From: Pomphorhynchus laevis
Taxonomy: Eukaryota; Acanthocephala; Palaeacanthocephala; Echinorhynchida; Pomphorhynchidae
NCBI GenBank assembly: GCA_012934845.2
Contig: WNNJ02003665.1
Location: forward strand, 310,001 to 374,000
Direction of reading: 5' to 3'
Length of the DNA: 64,000 nucleotides
Under the pieces are notes generated by a model. It did no database searches. It saw nothing but the letters and a program-made list of their open reading frames with translations, and was not told where the DNA came from. Below, piece by piece: positions 11,417-23,104 of the stretch. How positions within the stretch are numbered: position 1 is the stretch's first letter; every line of letters begins with the position of its first letter. Both the position numbers and the translations under genes were made by a program.

Positions 11417-12718
11417 TTGATAAAGCTAGTAATAACTTTGTCTTCATATGCAAAAAGCTTTTATTATGATATACTAATGAAAGAGGTTAATTCTAATGAT
11501 TTAAATGTAAATCCAACATATGAACGTAGTGAGTTGAGTTTAGAAACAATTATTACAAGTCACTGTTCTATAATGGATAAAAAGGGTATAAAGGTTGAAT
11601 TAGATAATAAAACTATACCTATATTATATTGGAATCCAAAATTACATAAAAATCCAATAAAACCTAGGTTCATATGTAGTGCGTTTAAATGTACATTAAA
11701 ACCACTTTCTGTCTATATGAATAAAATACTTAAAGTAATTAAAGCACATTTTAAAAAATATTGCAAGGTAATCGAAATTAATACTGGTATAAAACACTAT
11801 TTCAGTATTAATTCTACAAAAGAATTTTTAGAACAGACAAAAGGAATAAATTTTCAAAATATAAATACATACGATTTTAGTACGCTTTATACAAATCTAG
11901 ATTTAGTAGATATTAAAGAAGCGTTAGTAAAATTAATTAACCTTATATTCGGAAAAAGATATACATATATATGTTATAATAATTATAACGCCTATCTAAC
12001 AAAAATTAAACCATCAAATAAATATAAATATATGGATAAAATTGAATTAATAGAATCCTTAAATATTCTGATAAATCAAAATTATTTAAAAGTAGGGACA
12101 TCTATATTTAGACAAGTAAAAGGTGTTCCAATGGGTGGTAATAGTAGCCCAATTATAGCTGACTTGTTTTTAAGCTTTATAGAATATGAATTTGTTCATA
12201 ACTGTGTAAAAACTAAATCTAAACAATATAAATATATGAAATATATGTTTCGATACATTGATGATATATGTGTATTTAATTCTAATAATTTTTATTCAAT
12301 AAGCAAACAAATGTATCCAGGTACCCTCATTCTTAATAAAACCAATATTGAAAATATAAAAGGTATACATTTAGATATGAAAATTAAATTAACATCAATT
12401 AAAACTACTTTTAATTTATATCGTAAAGATGACATATTTAAATTTACAAGAAACATATTTTTGCATGAGCATTCATGCATACCATATAATATAAAATATA
12501 ATACATTAAATAATGAAATTTTAAGAATTGCAACAATATGTAATGATATTGGCTTTCTTCAAAATCATTTAAATAATTTAATAGATACATATTTTAAACT
12601 AGGTTACTATAAAAATAACATCAAGCAGAAAATAGTAAAATATATAAATCAACACAATAATATAAAGAATAAATTTAAACTCTTAAGTGGCAAATTTTTA
12701 TGGATGGATAATAAATAA
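11417..12718 (+). CDS. Penelope-like reverse transcriptase (433 aa open frame)
   Basis: An RNA-dependent DNA polymerase that would copy element RNA at a chromosomal break or end. Visible motifs: YWNPKLHKNP at residues 71-80 (PLE fingers region), YDFSTLYTNL at 152-161 (motif A, catalytic Asp 153), GVPMGGNSSP at 236-245 (motif B) and RYIDDICVF at 279-287 (motif C, catalytic Asp pair 282-283). The C-terminus, about 100 residues after motif C, is a basic thumb-like segment that ends KFLWMDNK with no nuclease. The first dozen or so residues come from a different frame than the upstream coding stretch (which reads IDKASNNFVFICKK), so the natural start lies further 5' and there is a frameshift near 11440-11470. 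Codon use is extremely A/T-biased. The 433-aa stretch may be enzymatically complete in its palm, but the element as a whole is defective. Confidence 0.88.
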   Translation: MIKLVITLSSYAKSFYYDILMKEVNSNDLNVNPTYERSELSLETIITSHCSIMDKKGIKVELDNKTIPILYWNPKLHKNPIKPRFICSAFKCTLKPLSVYMNKILKVIKAHFKKYCKVIEINTGIKHYFSINSTKEFLEQTKGINFQNINTYDFSTLYTNLDLVDIKEALVKLINLIFGKRYTYICYNNYNAYLTKIKPSNKYKYMDKIELIESLNILINQNYLKVGTSIFRQVKGVPMGGNSSPIIADLFLSFIEYEFVHNCVKTKSKQYKYMKYMFRYIDDICVFNSNNFYSISKQMYPGTLILNKTNIENIKGIHLDMKIKLTSIKTTFNLYRKDDIFKFTRNIFLHEHSCIPYNIKYNTLNNEILRIATICNDIGFLQNHLNNLIDTYFKLGYYKNNIKQKIVKYINQHNNIKNKFKLLSGKFLWMDNK

Positions 12719-12762
12719 TATACTTTGCATTAGAATAAGATACTAGATAGTTATTTCAGAGG

Positions 12763-12785
12763 AAATACATCATTAGCATGTATTT
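12763..12785 (+). ncRNA. Conserved 8-bp hairpin before the PLE module
   Basis: AAATACAT / ATGTATTT with loop CATTAGC. In other copies the stem reads AAATACGT / ACGTATTT (39745 copy), a compensated change, so the hairpin itself appears to be under selection in the family. Confidence 0.6.
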
Positions 12786-12865
12786 GGCCCCGCTGCTATG
12801 TTGGGTAGAGGAGTTAGGGGCCGAAACCTGATAGCATAGCAGTTCCTCCTGATGACCTCTAATTC
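12786..12865 (+). ncRNA. Hammerhead-like module with permuted strand order
   Basis: Parts in order: helix III' CTGCTATG (12793-12800) with GGGT (12803-12806), cleavage-site A (12807), helix I' GAGGA (12808-12812), helix II' TTAGGGG (12814-12820), GAAA (12823-12826), helix III ACC then CATAGCAG (12835-12842), helix I TCCTC (12844-12848), CTGATGA (12849-12855), helix II CCTCTAA (12856-12862). Older copies have GTC in place of GTA, and GAGGAA pairing with TTCCTC. CC lies between helix II' and GAAA, which is unusual. A competing helix GGCCCC/GGGGCC is possible. Compared with a standard hammerhead the three core strands are joined in the reverse cyclic order. Cleavage is not shown. Confidence 0.55.
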
Positions 12866-13364
12866 TTATTCTGATACTACGTCTGTTATTTATTAGTCAA
12901 TTCATAAAAATGACTTTTTTTAATTTCATTTTTTTAACTTGATTTAAATTATAGAAAATCTAAAAACAATTATTAATTTTATTATTTAATTATTAAATTT
13001 TGATTTAGCATTATTATGTTTTGTTTATTTTATAATTATATTAAATACGTAGACTCAGTTAGCTGATTTAATTTATCATCTTCTTAGCTTAGAAAAAATT
13101 ATGCGATGCTAAGATGAATTCTAGATTTAGTAGCTACCCCATTTTGGATTTAGTGTCTACCTCAATCTATTAACTGATTGTGTGGATGTGCGGAACAAAT
13201 TTTCTCGGAAATTCGTTTCACTTATAAAATCATGTTTTTAAATCTTTTTTTAAATTTTTAATGTCCTTTTATTATGACATATTTTCCTTAATATCTCTTT
13301 CTAATTATTATCTGCCTTGTGTTCATCAAAATAAGAATAATTTTGCACTGGGAATTTACAGTTC

Positions 13365-13559
13365 TTGCACATTCCTTATAACGTTTTACGCAAGGATGAC
13401 GACGGCAATTTGATATTCCAAAATTTCAAATGCGGGCACAGAGAAAGTGTTGTACTTTCGATCATAAGGCATCTCTTACGTTCAACAATTTTGTTAAAAA
13501 ATACTGGCTGGTCAAAAGACGTAATTTTAAAAAAAGTAAACCTGATTTTTGTAAAGTAA
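13365..13559 (+). other. Exon-like open frame of unknown origin
   Basis: From an acceptor-like TTTACAG (ending 13350) the frame FLHIPYNVLRKDDDGNLIF... stays open for about 58 codons to a donor-like AAA|GTAAAC. It contains FKCGHRESVVLSIIRHLL. It is less AT-rich than the flanks. It does not fit vav, whose exons 1 and 2 join in phase 0 without it. It may be a remnant of another element or of an unrecognised nested gene. Confidence 0.25.
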
Positions 13560-13813
13560 ACATAATTGTATCACTTTGAAGCATTCTCAAAGGACAACAG
13601 ATTAAATTAGTTACATTGACAAATGATACATGCCTTAATCATTCGTTCGTTACAAACTAACATGTTGGTTTCATTAGAATTGTGCCGAGCATTGAAAGGG
13701 GAAATCGGCACGAAAGTTAATTTCACTGCAAGGCGTTCTCAAAATGGGAATTTGGATTCAAAATTGCAAACCGTACACTTTAAAGTAAATTGATTTTAAC
13801 GTAAATTGAGGTA

Positions 13814-15540
13814 ACAGTAGCCCAATTATAGCTGACTTGTTTTTAAGCTTTATAAAATATGAATTTGTTCATAACTGTTTAAAAAATAAATCTAAATTAT
13901 ATAAAGATATGAAATATTTGTTTAGATACATTGATTATATATGTGTATTTAATTCTAATAAATTTTATTCAATTAGTGAACAAATTTATCCAGAAAGCCT
14001 TATTCTTAATAAAACCAATATTGATGATAAAGAAGGTATATATGAATTTGAATTTGTATATATACTTTTGTATATACAATTTGAATTTGAATTATATATA
14101 AAATATGAATTTGTTCATAACTTTGTAAAGTAACTAAAACACACTTTAAAAAATATTGTATCAAATACATAAACGGAGATTGACAGAACTATTAATATAA
14201 AGAAATATAGTGTCCATGACAATTGTGTAGTTTATAAAATTAGAAATTTTCATAACATATCGGATAATTATAGCATTCCCAAATTAATTGGGATATGTAT
14301 ATATGCATAATGTATATATGTGTTAAAAAATTAAACCATCAAGTAAATATAAATATATGGATAAAATTGAATTAATAGAATCCTGAAATATTTTGATAAA
14401 TCAAAATTATTGAAAGGTAGGGAAATATATATTTAGACAAATAAAATTTGTTCCAATAAGAGGTAATAGAAGCCTAATTAAAGCTGACTTTTTTTAAGCT
14501 TTATATAATATGAATTTGTTTATAATTGTTTAAAAAATAAATCTAAATTATATAAAGATACAAAATATATGTTTCGATACATTGATGATATATGTGTATT
14601 TAGTTCTAATAATTTTTATTCAATTAGTAAGCACATTTATCCGGAAAGCCTTATTCTTAACAAAACCAATATTAATGATAAAGAAGGTATATATTTAGAT
14701 ATGAACTTAAATTAACATCAATTAAAACTACTTCGAATTAAAATCGTAAAGATGACATATTTAAATTTACAAGAAACATAGTTTTGCTTGTATTTACATT
14801 GAATAATGAAATTTTAAGAATTGGTTCTCTTCAAAAACATTTAATTAATTTAATAGATGCATATTTTAAACTAGGTTTTTATAAAAATATCTTCAATCAG
14901 AAAATAGTAAAATATAAAAATCAGCACAATAATATTCAAATTAAATTTAATAACATTAGAGGAATATGTTCAATATAAATTTATGTTCAATAATATTGAA
15001 CATAAATTTAAAATCTTAAGCGAAAAATTCTTATGGATAGTAAATAATATACTTTGTATTAGAATAAGATACTAGATAATCACATTTCATCAGAGAAAAT
15101 TAGTCATTAGCATGTATTTGACCAAGCTGCTATTTTGGGTCGAAGAATAAGAGCCGAATCCTGATTGCGTACTAGTGCTTCCTGATAATTTAATTAGTTC
15201 GTACCACCAGATAATCAAATTTCTTCAGAAATACGTCATTAGCGCGTATTTGGCCTCGCTGCTATGTTATGTAAAGAAATAGGGTTTGAAACCTGATAAC
15301 ATAGCAGTTCCTCCTGTTGACCTCTAATCCTTATTCTGATACATCGTATGTCAGTTACTTGTCACTTCATAAAAATTTAATTTAATTTTGAACTTCAATT
15401 TTTTTAACTCGATATAAATTATAAAAAATTCTATAACAATTATTTATTATTTATAATTATTTATTATTAAATTATTAATTATTTAATCATAATTTTTTAA
15501 TTATTAATTATTAAATGCGTTGACTCAATTAGATGATTTG
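13814..15540 (+). mobile_element. Two old PLE copies with tandem 3' ends
   Basis: 13814-14130 repeats the motif B to C region (SPIIADLF is reduced; YMKYLFRYID... is visible). 14326-15060 repeats the RT second half and C-terminus again, followed by two successive end modules, at about 15100-15190 and 15220-15345, and a tail to about 15540. Both copies are old and interrupted throughout. Two end modules in a row fit the tandem pseudo-LTR arrangement known for PLEs. Confidence 0.75.
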
Positions 15541-16802
15541 AATACATATTGTTTATTTAATGGATTAACAAAATTGAATACTCTTTAAAAATTTTATTAT
15601 ATAATTAACATTTTTTATTTAATAGAAATTAGTAAACGTTAATAAATTTTATAAATTGTAACATTTTTATATTATAATATAATTATTTATTATTATAAAT
15701 ATTAATAAATTGTATCTGATAAAATGTATCTAACGAAAATTAGTTTATAAATAATATGAAAAAGTTTACAACTTTTTATGGTCGTTACGACCATAAAAGG
15801 CCGTAAAGACTTTGTTCAAGGATAAACACTTTATAAATTAATTAAACAAAATAAATTGAAGTTATATAATTTTAAGATTTTCGAAGAATAAAAATTCTTG
15901 ACTATAATTAGTCTTTAAAGACTAAGAATTAAGCAAGTCGATAGAAGCCATTGACTTCTATCGACTTGCTTAATTTTTTAAAACAATGGAGGCTGGTTAC
16001 ACAATGATCTTCAAAGATTATAATTAGTCTATGAAGACTATAACTATAGAATATTTAGAGACTATACAATTAGTCTTAAAATGTTTGTGAAAACATTTTG
16101 AGACTAATGAATTCTGTGATATTTGTGATATTAAATTTTTTTACAAAATAAAATTTTTATTTTAGTCATCGTTTTGTGAAAACTATAATCTTATCGGGTT
16201 TATAAGCGTTTAGTTAAGATAAACGCGTAAAAAATAAAACTAATTTGCTAAAATAAAACTAAATAAAAAATTATATTTTAAAAATTATTCAAAAGTATCA
16301 GGGAAAAATACTTTTAAAAATAACATAATTTACATTTTATTGTTACCAATAATTTTGTCATTTCAAAAATAAAACAATTTTCCGAGTAAAATACAATTAA
16401 CCAAATTTGGGAAATTAGGGTTTGAAGTCAGGAAATCCTACCGACTTTCTCTCATTTTAGAAAATCACTAGACTTTCACTTGTAAAATTAAACACAAATT
16501 TGGTTACGCCGTTGATACTATCACGTACTCTTTTACTTCAGCATGTATGAGATTATTGTCAACAATTACATCTTGTTGACCTGGATAAAACTAATATTGA
16601 ATTGTACCTTGAAACAGCACATGATAATAAGAAACAACTGAACATAAAAGTCTGACGCATTATGTTGTCTTCTATAAAATAATTAGATTCGTGCAAACGT
16701 TTCTTCGAAGTTAATGTGTTTTCTGATCATGGTTAATATTAGGTAAACAGAAAGTTTGTTTAAATAATAATTTTAAATTTTTTTTTAAATATATATCTAT
16801 TA
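15541..16802. other. AT-rich intron with hairpin repeats
   Basis: No gene seen. A strong hairpin lies at 15921-15978 (AAGCAAGTCGATAGAAG pairing with its inverted copy), next to several copies of 'GACTATAATTAGTCTT' (15900-16100). The rest is low-complexity A/T. Confidence 0.5.
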
Positions 16803-17252
16803 ACTTATAGCAAATTATCCATCCAAAACAACTTCCCTTAGAAGTTTAAATTTATTTTTAATAGGATTTTGTTGATTTATATATGCTACGATTTTCTGAT
16901 TAAAAATGTCACCTGGTTAAATTTGTTCACTAATTGAATAAAAATATTTAGAATTAAATACACATATATCATCAATGTATCGAAACATATATTTTATATC
17001 TTTATATAATTTAGATTTAGTTTTTACACAGTTATGAACAAATTCATATTCTATAAAGCTTAAAAACAAGTCAGCTATAATTGGGCTATTATTACCACCC
17101 ATTGGAATATCTTTTACTTGTCTAAATATATATGTCCCTACTTTTAAATAATTTTGATTTATCAAAATATTTAAGGATTCTATTAATTTAATTTTATCCA
17201 TATATTTATATTTATTTGATGGTTTAATTTTTGTTAGATAGGCGTTATAATT

Positions 17253-17290
<38 letters not shown>
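16803..17290 (-). mobile_element. PLE fragment ending in a TA microsatellite
   Basis: Minus-strand piece of the RT containing SIFRQVK-like, PMGGNNSPIIADLF and YMFRYIDDICVF, plus a separate C-terminal scrap near 16815-16905. At 17258-17290 the element breaks off into about 15 TA dinucleotides, where younger copies continue into coding sequence. Confidence 0.8.
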
Positions 17291-17292
<2 letters not shown>

Positions 17293-18950
17293 ATTTTTTT
17301 GTACTAACCATTTTACGTACATTTTATAATTTACATATCATAATAATTATAATTTATAATTTATAATTCATATCATTATAATTTTATTAAATTTCTATCA
17401 TTTTATTTATACATTTTATAATATAATTTATAAAACGTGAATTTTTTTATAAAATACAAAATGTTTTTAAATTTCGTTTTTCTAAAGTGATATGTTGTAA
17501 ATTAACAATGGGTTTTTGTATCCCTCTTTTTGTATTGACATCATGATACTAATATTTTAAAGCGTTCAAACTTCGTTTCAATTCAACTTTTATAATTGAA
17601 AACACGAACTAAGTTAGCTAGTTTATTAGTTATAACTTTCCTTTTTCTACGATTGTTTGTTGTATAAACTGTTTTTCTTTAAAGCACCATATAAATTTTA
17701 TCTATTTTTCATTATGCATTTTATAACCAATTTGATTTAATTTAAAAGTGCGAACCTTGAGTAGCACTTGATTGTGATAAAGTTTACGAGTGTATGATTT
17801 ATATATTTAAAATTTTAGTAGTAAAACATGTTAAAATGTTAAATGTTAGTAAATTTATGCAAATTAATTTTTATTTTAAATTAAAAATTTAAAATGATTT
17901 TGTCTTGAGAAATAAAGAATTTTACTTGGAAAAATGATAAAATGAAAATTCTACATTTAATAAATTTGTTAAATTTGATAAATTTATCCACCTAGATCCT
18001 GTAAATAAAAAGATAGAAAATATTTTTCAATGAATATTTGGTAAACAAAATATTTTCTAATGAATATATGGTAACCAAAATATTTAGAGATCCTTAATAT
18101 GTCGGCCTCTTATAAGTATTATAACTTACAGGGTTGATTTAGTACAATTTTATGATGCCACGTGTTACTAGATTTTAAAATTTCTCTAATTTCCAACTAA
18201 CATTTTTAGCTGGCATAGTTTGATTACCCATACAGGATTGATGAGATAAGATAAATTATTTATTTCAATATTTCGGCTAGAAATATTGAAAGTTTATAGA
18301 AATATTAAAAAAATATTCCAATATTTCGGTTAAAAATGTTTTTATTTTTTTGTATTTTATAAATGTTATGTATTAAGTCATATATAAAAATATATGACTT
18401 AATAATTAAAACCCTTTTTAAACCTTTTTATCAACACTCATTAAAATTAGCCTAAAATGTTATTTGCACTTCATTGTGGCACATTGTGCATTTAAAAATG
18501 CCCCAAACTTAGTAATGTAGACGTATTATAACTCGAGATTAATTTTATGTGATAAGTATTACTTCTTTTGTGAATTATCTCAATGTAATCTGCGTAATCA
18601 CCATCTATATAAAATATTTTTTATTAATTTATTAACTTCTGTAATTAGCATAAAGAACATATCATCAGAAAAAATAATGTTTTAAGCACAAAAATCTGAG
18701 GGTCAAAGCCAAGGATGAACCCTTAAAATATTCTAAAATAAACTTGTGGACTTGTACTATGTATTTATTAACTTAATTATTTTTGTAATTGCTCTGATGA
18801 TGGTCACTGATAATCGTCGTAAGCTTAATAAATTAAAAATAATCTAATAAATCTCTGTTTACTATGAGGCAGCAATTAGATATTCAAATTCTTTTTTTTC
18901 TTTTCCTTTAGTCTTCGCCCAGTTTATTGGCAGGATCGTCGACTATTTTT
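17291..18950. other. AT-rich intron sequence, nothing recognised
   Basis: Low-complexity A/T sequence with a few short direct repeats (AATATTTGGTAA, 18030-18080). No gene, RNA or element supported. Confidence 0.5.
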
Positions 18951-18964
18951 GATTAAATTATTCA

Positions 18965-21060
18965 CTTTACCGATCAAAGGCTTGGATCGGATGAAGGTTG
19001 CTTGCTCGAAGATAGGCGTGGAGGGTGTCGAGCCACCGTTGCTTTGGTCGGCCTCGTGCTTGTTCCCATTCGACGTCCATTTGGAGGTCTACCTTTGCCA
19101 GAGTATTGCCAGCGGCCCTTAGTGCGTGTCTGTATCACTGGATGCGAGTTTCTCACATTTTGTCGGCAATCGGTGGACACCATACTAAATACGGATATCG
19201 TCGTTTCGAGCATGGTCAAATCGTGCGAGTCAACTGATCCATCGCAACATCGTTGTCTCCATGACGGCATGTAGTTTTTCACCTGACTTTGTGATGGGCG
19301 AAACTCAGCTCCATATAAAGCCACTGGGCGGATAACTGTTCGATAAATGATATATTCGAGATTATCTTTCATTTTTCGATTACATTGGACACCAGTTGTC
19401 GTTTTACATTTATTCTAAGTTGCGTTGATCCGCGCAGTGATCTCGTGGGCAAGTCCTCGTCGGTAGAGATGATCGAGCCAAGATATCTGAATTTCCCGTC
19501 GCGAGGTAAATCTATATCATGAATGTCAATGATGCTAACTTAGTTTGTTAGCACCATTGACATGTACTCCGTCTATGCTATATTTAACCACATCCCGTTT
19601 TGGTAGAGTCGATCGTACCATATTTTTATCGATCGTTTAAGATCGTTTTTATCTCCGGAAGCCAGGAAAATATCATCTGCATAAAAGATTGTAAACGTGC
19701 TCGTGCGCTTATATCGTAGGTAGTAGTGTCCATGACGAGGATGAAAATGAGTAAAGAAAGAGGGCTACCCTGATGAACTCCGATGAAGATTCTAGATGCC
19801 ACAATATTCAGCTAAGTATCATCTAGACATGTTGCTTTGCCATTCTTCATCTTCCTTAATACCTCTTTCATCTCTTCTGTGTGAATTGGATGTTCAGCGT
19901 TTAGAATCTTCGGTGCTTGCTGAATCGGTATGTGAAGAAACTCCTCCATTGAGATTTTTTCAAAATATCGACGATATGTTTCTTGTACAGCTGTTTAGTT
20001 CAAATTAATCTCGCCGTTCTGATCGTTGATGCTGTAGAACTTTTTGATATTTTGAGTTTGCCTGTGTCTGAACTTTACAAGTCAAAAATGTTCACGTTCC
20101 ACATTTTGGTTGTCTAATTTCCGGCTGATTTGAGCAAAGTGAGCATCTCTCGCAACCTAGATGGATTTCTTAGCGTTACGCTTGGCTTCTTGGCACTTCT
20201 CTCAGTTGTAAAGGGTCTTATTTTCAAGGAAACGTGATATTGAATCTTTTTCTCGCGAACCTTCGTTTTGACTTGATCCGTCAAGAGCCAAGTGGAACGA
20301 TTAATGTAGAGTTTTCCTAATTTGGTAACAAGTTGCTTTGTGTACTGTAAGCTGCGTTGTGTGCATTATTATAAAGCTTATTCCATGTATCCTCCGCCGT
20401 TTTGATCTCATGCAGTTATGTTCAAGATATCATATCAGCCTATTTGGCATTAAAACGTCACCATTTAATTCTGGGTGGACCAATTTGTCCGGTGGTTTAA
20501 TATTCAAAGTGGCGATCAGGGGCGGTGTTGTGTTGCAATCGTTTCATATGGGACGGTCTTCAAGTTTTTGACAGTGAGTGGGTTTGGTTTTGTCGATGAT
20601 AAAATTCACCATTGACTTATTGTTGTAGCAATAGAAGGTTGGGAGATGTTTGGATCGCTTGAAAAACCAAGTGTTTGTGATGACAAAATCATGAGAGTCA
20701 GAAATCAAGGATACGTTCACCATCTTTGTTTCGTTGACCGTAGCCTTTGCCTCCTTAGCATCGATTTCTATCCGCGTTCTTATCTATTTCATTTCGCCCA
20801 GTCTGTGGTGCATATGCTGAGAAGGTGTGAATTATGCGTTCCGCTAAGACAATAGTTATATTCATATGGCGATCGTCGTAGCGGCTAACCTTTTTAACGA
20901 TATCACGGAATCGGTCTGAGTTTGCGATACCAACTTCACCTCTAGTTTTCACTTAGCCAAAGTATTAAAGCTTATATTCGTTGTTGCTACGCTCTTGCTT
21001 CGCCTTATCTATGTTACCAGTTTGCATTGTGGACTTGTTCATATTTCAGGTGACGACAGC
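18965..21060 (-). mobile_element. Decayed RTE-type LINE, minus strand
   Basis: On the minus strand, from 20952 to 20755, an endonuclease-domain segment reads SDRFRDIVKKVSRYDDRHMN and, further on, TFSAYAPQTGRNE, the SAYAP motif of AP-like endonucleases. Further along are RT motifs: VHQGSPLSLLIF (about 19780-19740; the V-H-Q-G-S form is typical of the RTE clade) and FYADDIFLA (about 19690-19660). The C-terminal part (19372-18974) starts LEYIIYRTVIRPVALYGAE, the usual post-RT sequence. The frame is lost many times, and the element is a fossil. GC content is higher than in the flanks, consistent with an invading sequence. Confidence 0.85.
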
Positions 21061-21493
21061 ATTTTAGGTACACCACCTGATCGAACTGTAACAGGGTCTG
21101 TCACCAGGAGGGTGTCCGTGTTTAGTTCACCTCGCAGCTGGTTCGCTACGAGAAACGTCCAGGGGAACTACGGAGAGGAATGAACATCACCCCCTAAAAT
21201 TGTCACTCAAATTATATTTATTAATTTATGTATACAATATAAAATATAATGATATTAAATTTTAAGCGTCATCTATTAGTCTAATTGTATATTTTGGAAT
21301 AGACGCCTAGCAGGAATACCATCATCACTTAGCAAAATATGGATATGTTATTGTTTGGGTCCTAAGCACGAAAGAGATTTAAATCAATTTAGCAAATGAA
21401 TTTTAGTTTAATATTGAAAAATAAATTATATTTTAAAATTTAATACAAATATTGTTAAAATACGAATTTAAATATATTTAATATTTATTTTAG

Positions 21494-21610
21494 TGGCTAG
21501 CTCTCCGTAATATTCAATTATTTCGACTAATTTGTTTACGTTATTTCGATATTCGGAGCGAAGATATCGTTGATGCAGTTGATATTGTTGAAAACAAAAG
21601 TCCTTTTAAG
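21494..21610 (+). CDS. vav: Vav exon 2: second half of CH domain
   Basis: 39 codons, WLALRNIQLFRLICLRYFDI then RSEDIVDAVDIVENKSPFK. This lines up residue by residue with vertebrate Vav FLCLKNIRTFLSTC ... LFEAFDLFDVQDFGK, the central CH helices. The acceptor is ATTTATTTTAG|TGG and the donor AAG|GTTGTA; both ends are phase 0, fitting exons 1 and 3. The exon has no ATG and is easy to miss. A minus-strand open frame over it is a shadow. Confidence 0.88.
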
Positions 21611-21924
21611 GTTGTAAAATTTGAATTTGTTAACAGATTGTGACATTATTTGATATACATATGCAAAATACTGATTTATGGTCATAATACTGTTCAATAT
21701 GAAACTTATTGTTATCTTTATCAACATCCTACATCAGATATGTACAACCAAATATTTAGTACGGCTTTATCTTAATGCGGGATTTTATAAACCAAGTATT
21801 GATATTAATTTAAATTACAATTAGTTATAACATAAAAATAGTTGAATTGCTTACATTCTAAGAGGGATTAAAATCCGAACTTAATTGACTTTAACTATAA
21901 CTTTATAATGTTAACATCACTGTT

Positions 21925-21970
21925 TTTCATGCTGCCACTTGCAAGTGGCAGCATGAAAAACAGTGATTCG
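21925..21970. repeat. Near-perfect 40-bp palindrome
   Basis: TTTTTCATGCTGCCACTTGC is followed directly by its reverse complement, ending GCATGAAAAACAG. It may be one end of an unclassified element that includes the hammerhead-like site at 22157-22242. Confidence 0.8.
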
Positions 21971-22156
21971 GCTAGCGGATCACACAACTAGGTAGGTTTC
22001 TAATAAATCGTTAGAATACAATCCCCTGCTGAAAGTAATATACAACTATGTATATCTACACAACTGAAGCAGCCAGCCAAGTAGATGTAGCGCTGAATCA
22101 AGATACAGACGTTCTGAGTTAAAATCCGATCAGCATCAGTGTACGGAGAAAGCAGA

Positions 22157-22242
22157 TAATAAGGGTCGAAACCTGAAATGTAGGTATGGGTCAGCAGCTG
22201 ATGAGACCCACTTAGAATGATTAGTATCGTCCTGCTGTATTA
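22157..22242 (+). ncRNA. Hammerhead-like fold, permuted strand order
   Basis: Closing helix TAATA (22157-22161) / TATTA (22238-22242). Inside: helix II' GGGTC (22163-22167), GAAA (22168-22171), helix I CAGCAG (22192-22197), CTGATGA (22198-22204), helix II GACCC (22205-22209), then GTC (22229-22231) and helix I' CTGCTG (22232-22237). Helices I and II are perfect and directly next to the core. Helix III is weak: only AC/GT pairs. The order of parts is the same permuted one as at 57206-57286. Confidence 0.5.
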
Positions 22243-23104
22243 AGAATAGGAACCATTAGAATATTTATTTATTTAAAATTTGTCGATTTATTTTCGTGAG
22301 TTCACGAAATTTTGAAAATTACTAATAGAATAATATCCCAAATACAATAGAGTTATCAAATTTTATATCGAATTTTATAATTATATTTTATAATTAATTT
22401 TTTATATAGTTATCTACTTAAACTTATAGCTTAATCGACATCAACACGTTAGTTGTAAATTTTTTGATTAGAAATCGTTAGGAAACAAAAGTCTATGAAT
22501 AGATGCATTTATGCATAGAGATCACATTTAATTTAAATAGTTTGATAAATAATTAATTAATAATTTATAAATAATTAAAATACGTATTTTAATATATTTA
22601 ATATTTTTTTACACAAAATATAAATTATATTTTGGTATATAATTTATATAATTTGATAATACTTTAATGTAATTACTCTGTGAATAATTATTTCATCACT
22701 TTCTCAAAATAGTGATAATAATTATAACCTACCGTCACTTACGGTCATGAACATTTAGAAATTTCCAAAAGAATAATATCTAGAGTCAAAAGTGTTTTCG
22801 GAGTGTAGTCGAAATTAGTCTTCGAGATAATATTTATGTCGCACATTTGTGAATATTAGATACCTCTACAATATAAATCATTTAAGGGGCCTTTTTAAAG
22901 TAGGATATCTGAGGAACTTTATTTTAGTGACGTGATCTAGACATATACCGCTAGAAAGAAACTATCCGTATATGCTACCGCTAATCGAGAAGTTTAAAGT
23001 AGCCTTATACGTGTTCCAAATTCACTACACAACACCCACGTTAGCGGCTGACATTTACTGATTTGGACATTGTTAATTGAACATGAGCAAATTGAACTAT
23101 ATAA

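Larger units (their letters stand above)
10696..13070 (+). mobile_element. Penelope-like retroelement, best copy in the window
   Basis: Starts inside the N-terminal coding part (compare 31568 onward), continues through RT to a stop at 12718, then a 3' end with the hammerhead-like module (12786-12865) and an AT-rich tail ending GTAGACTCAGTTAGCTGATT. The N-terminal part (10696-11416) is broken by several stops. RT features are those of Penelope-like elements: a K-L-H-K motif before the palm, GVPMGG in motif B and RYIDD in motif C. No GIY-YIG nuclease follows the RT, so this is either an endonuclease-lacking family or one with an N-terminal nuclease (as in Naiad-type PLEs); the N-terminus here is too incomplete to tell. 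Confidence 0.9.

Noticed and set aside
12786-12865. HDV-like ribozyme fold for the PLE module (GGCCCC/GGGGCC and CTGCTATG/CATAGCAG form nested pseudoknots)
   Set aside because: There is no room for a P4 hairpin between the last strand of P1 and P2, the 3-bp P3 is missing, and the hammerhead boxes fit better. The GGCCCC/GGGGCC helix is also lost in several copies.
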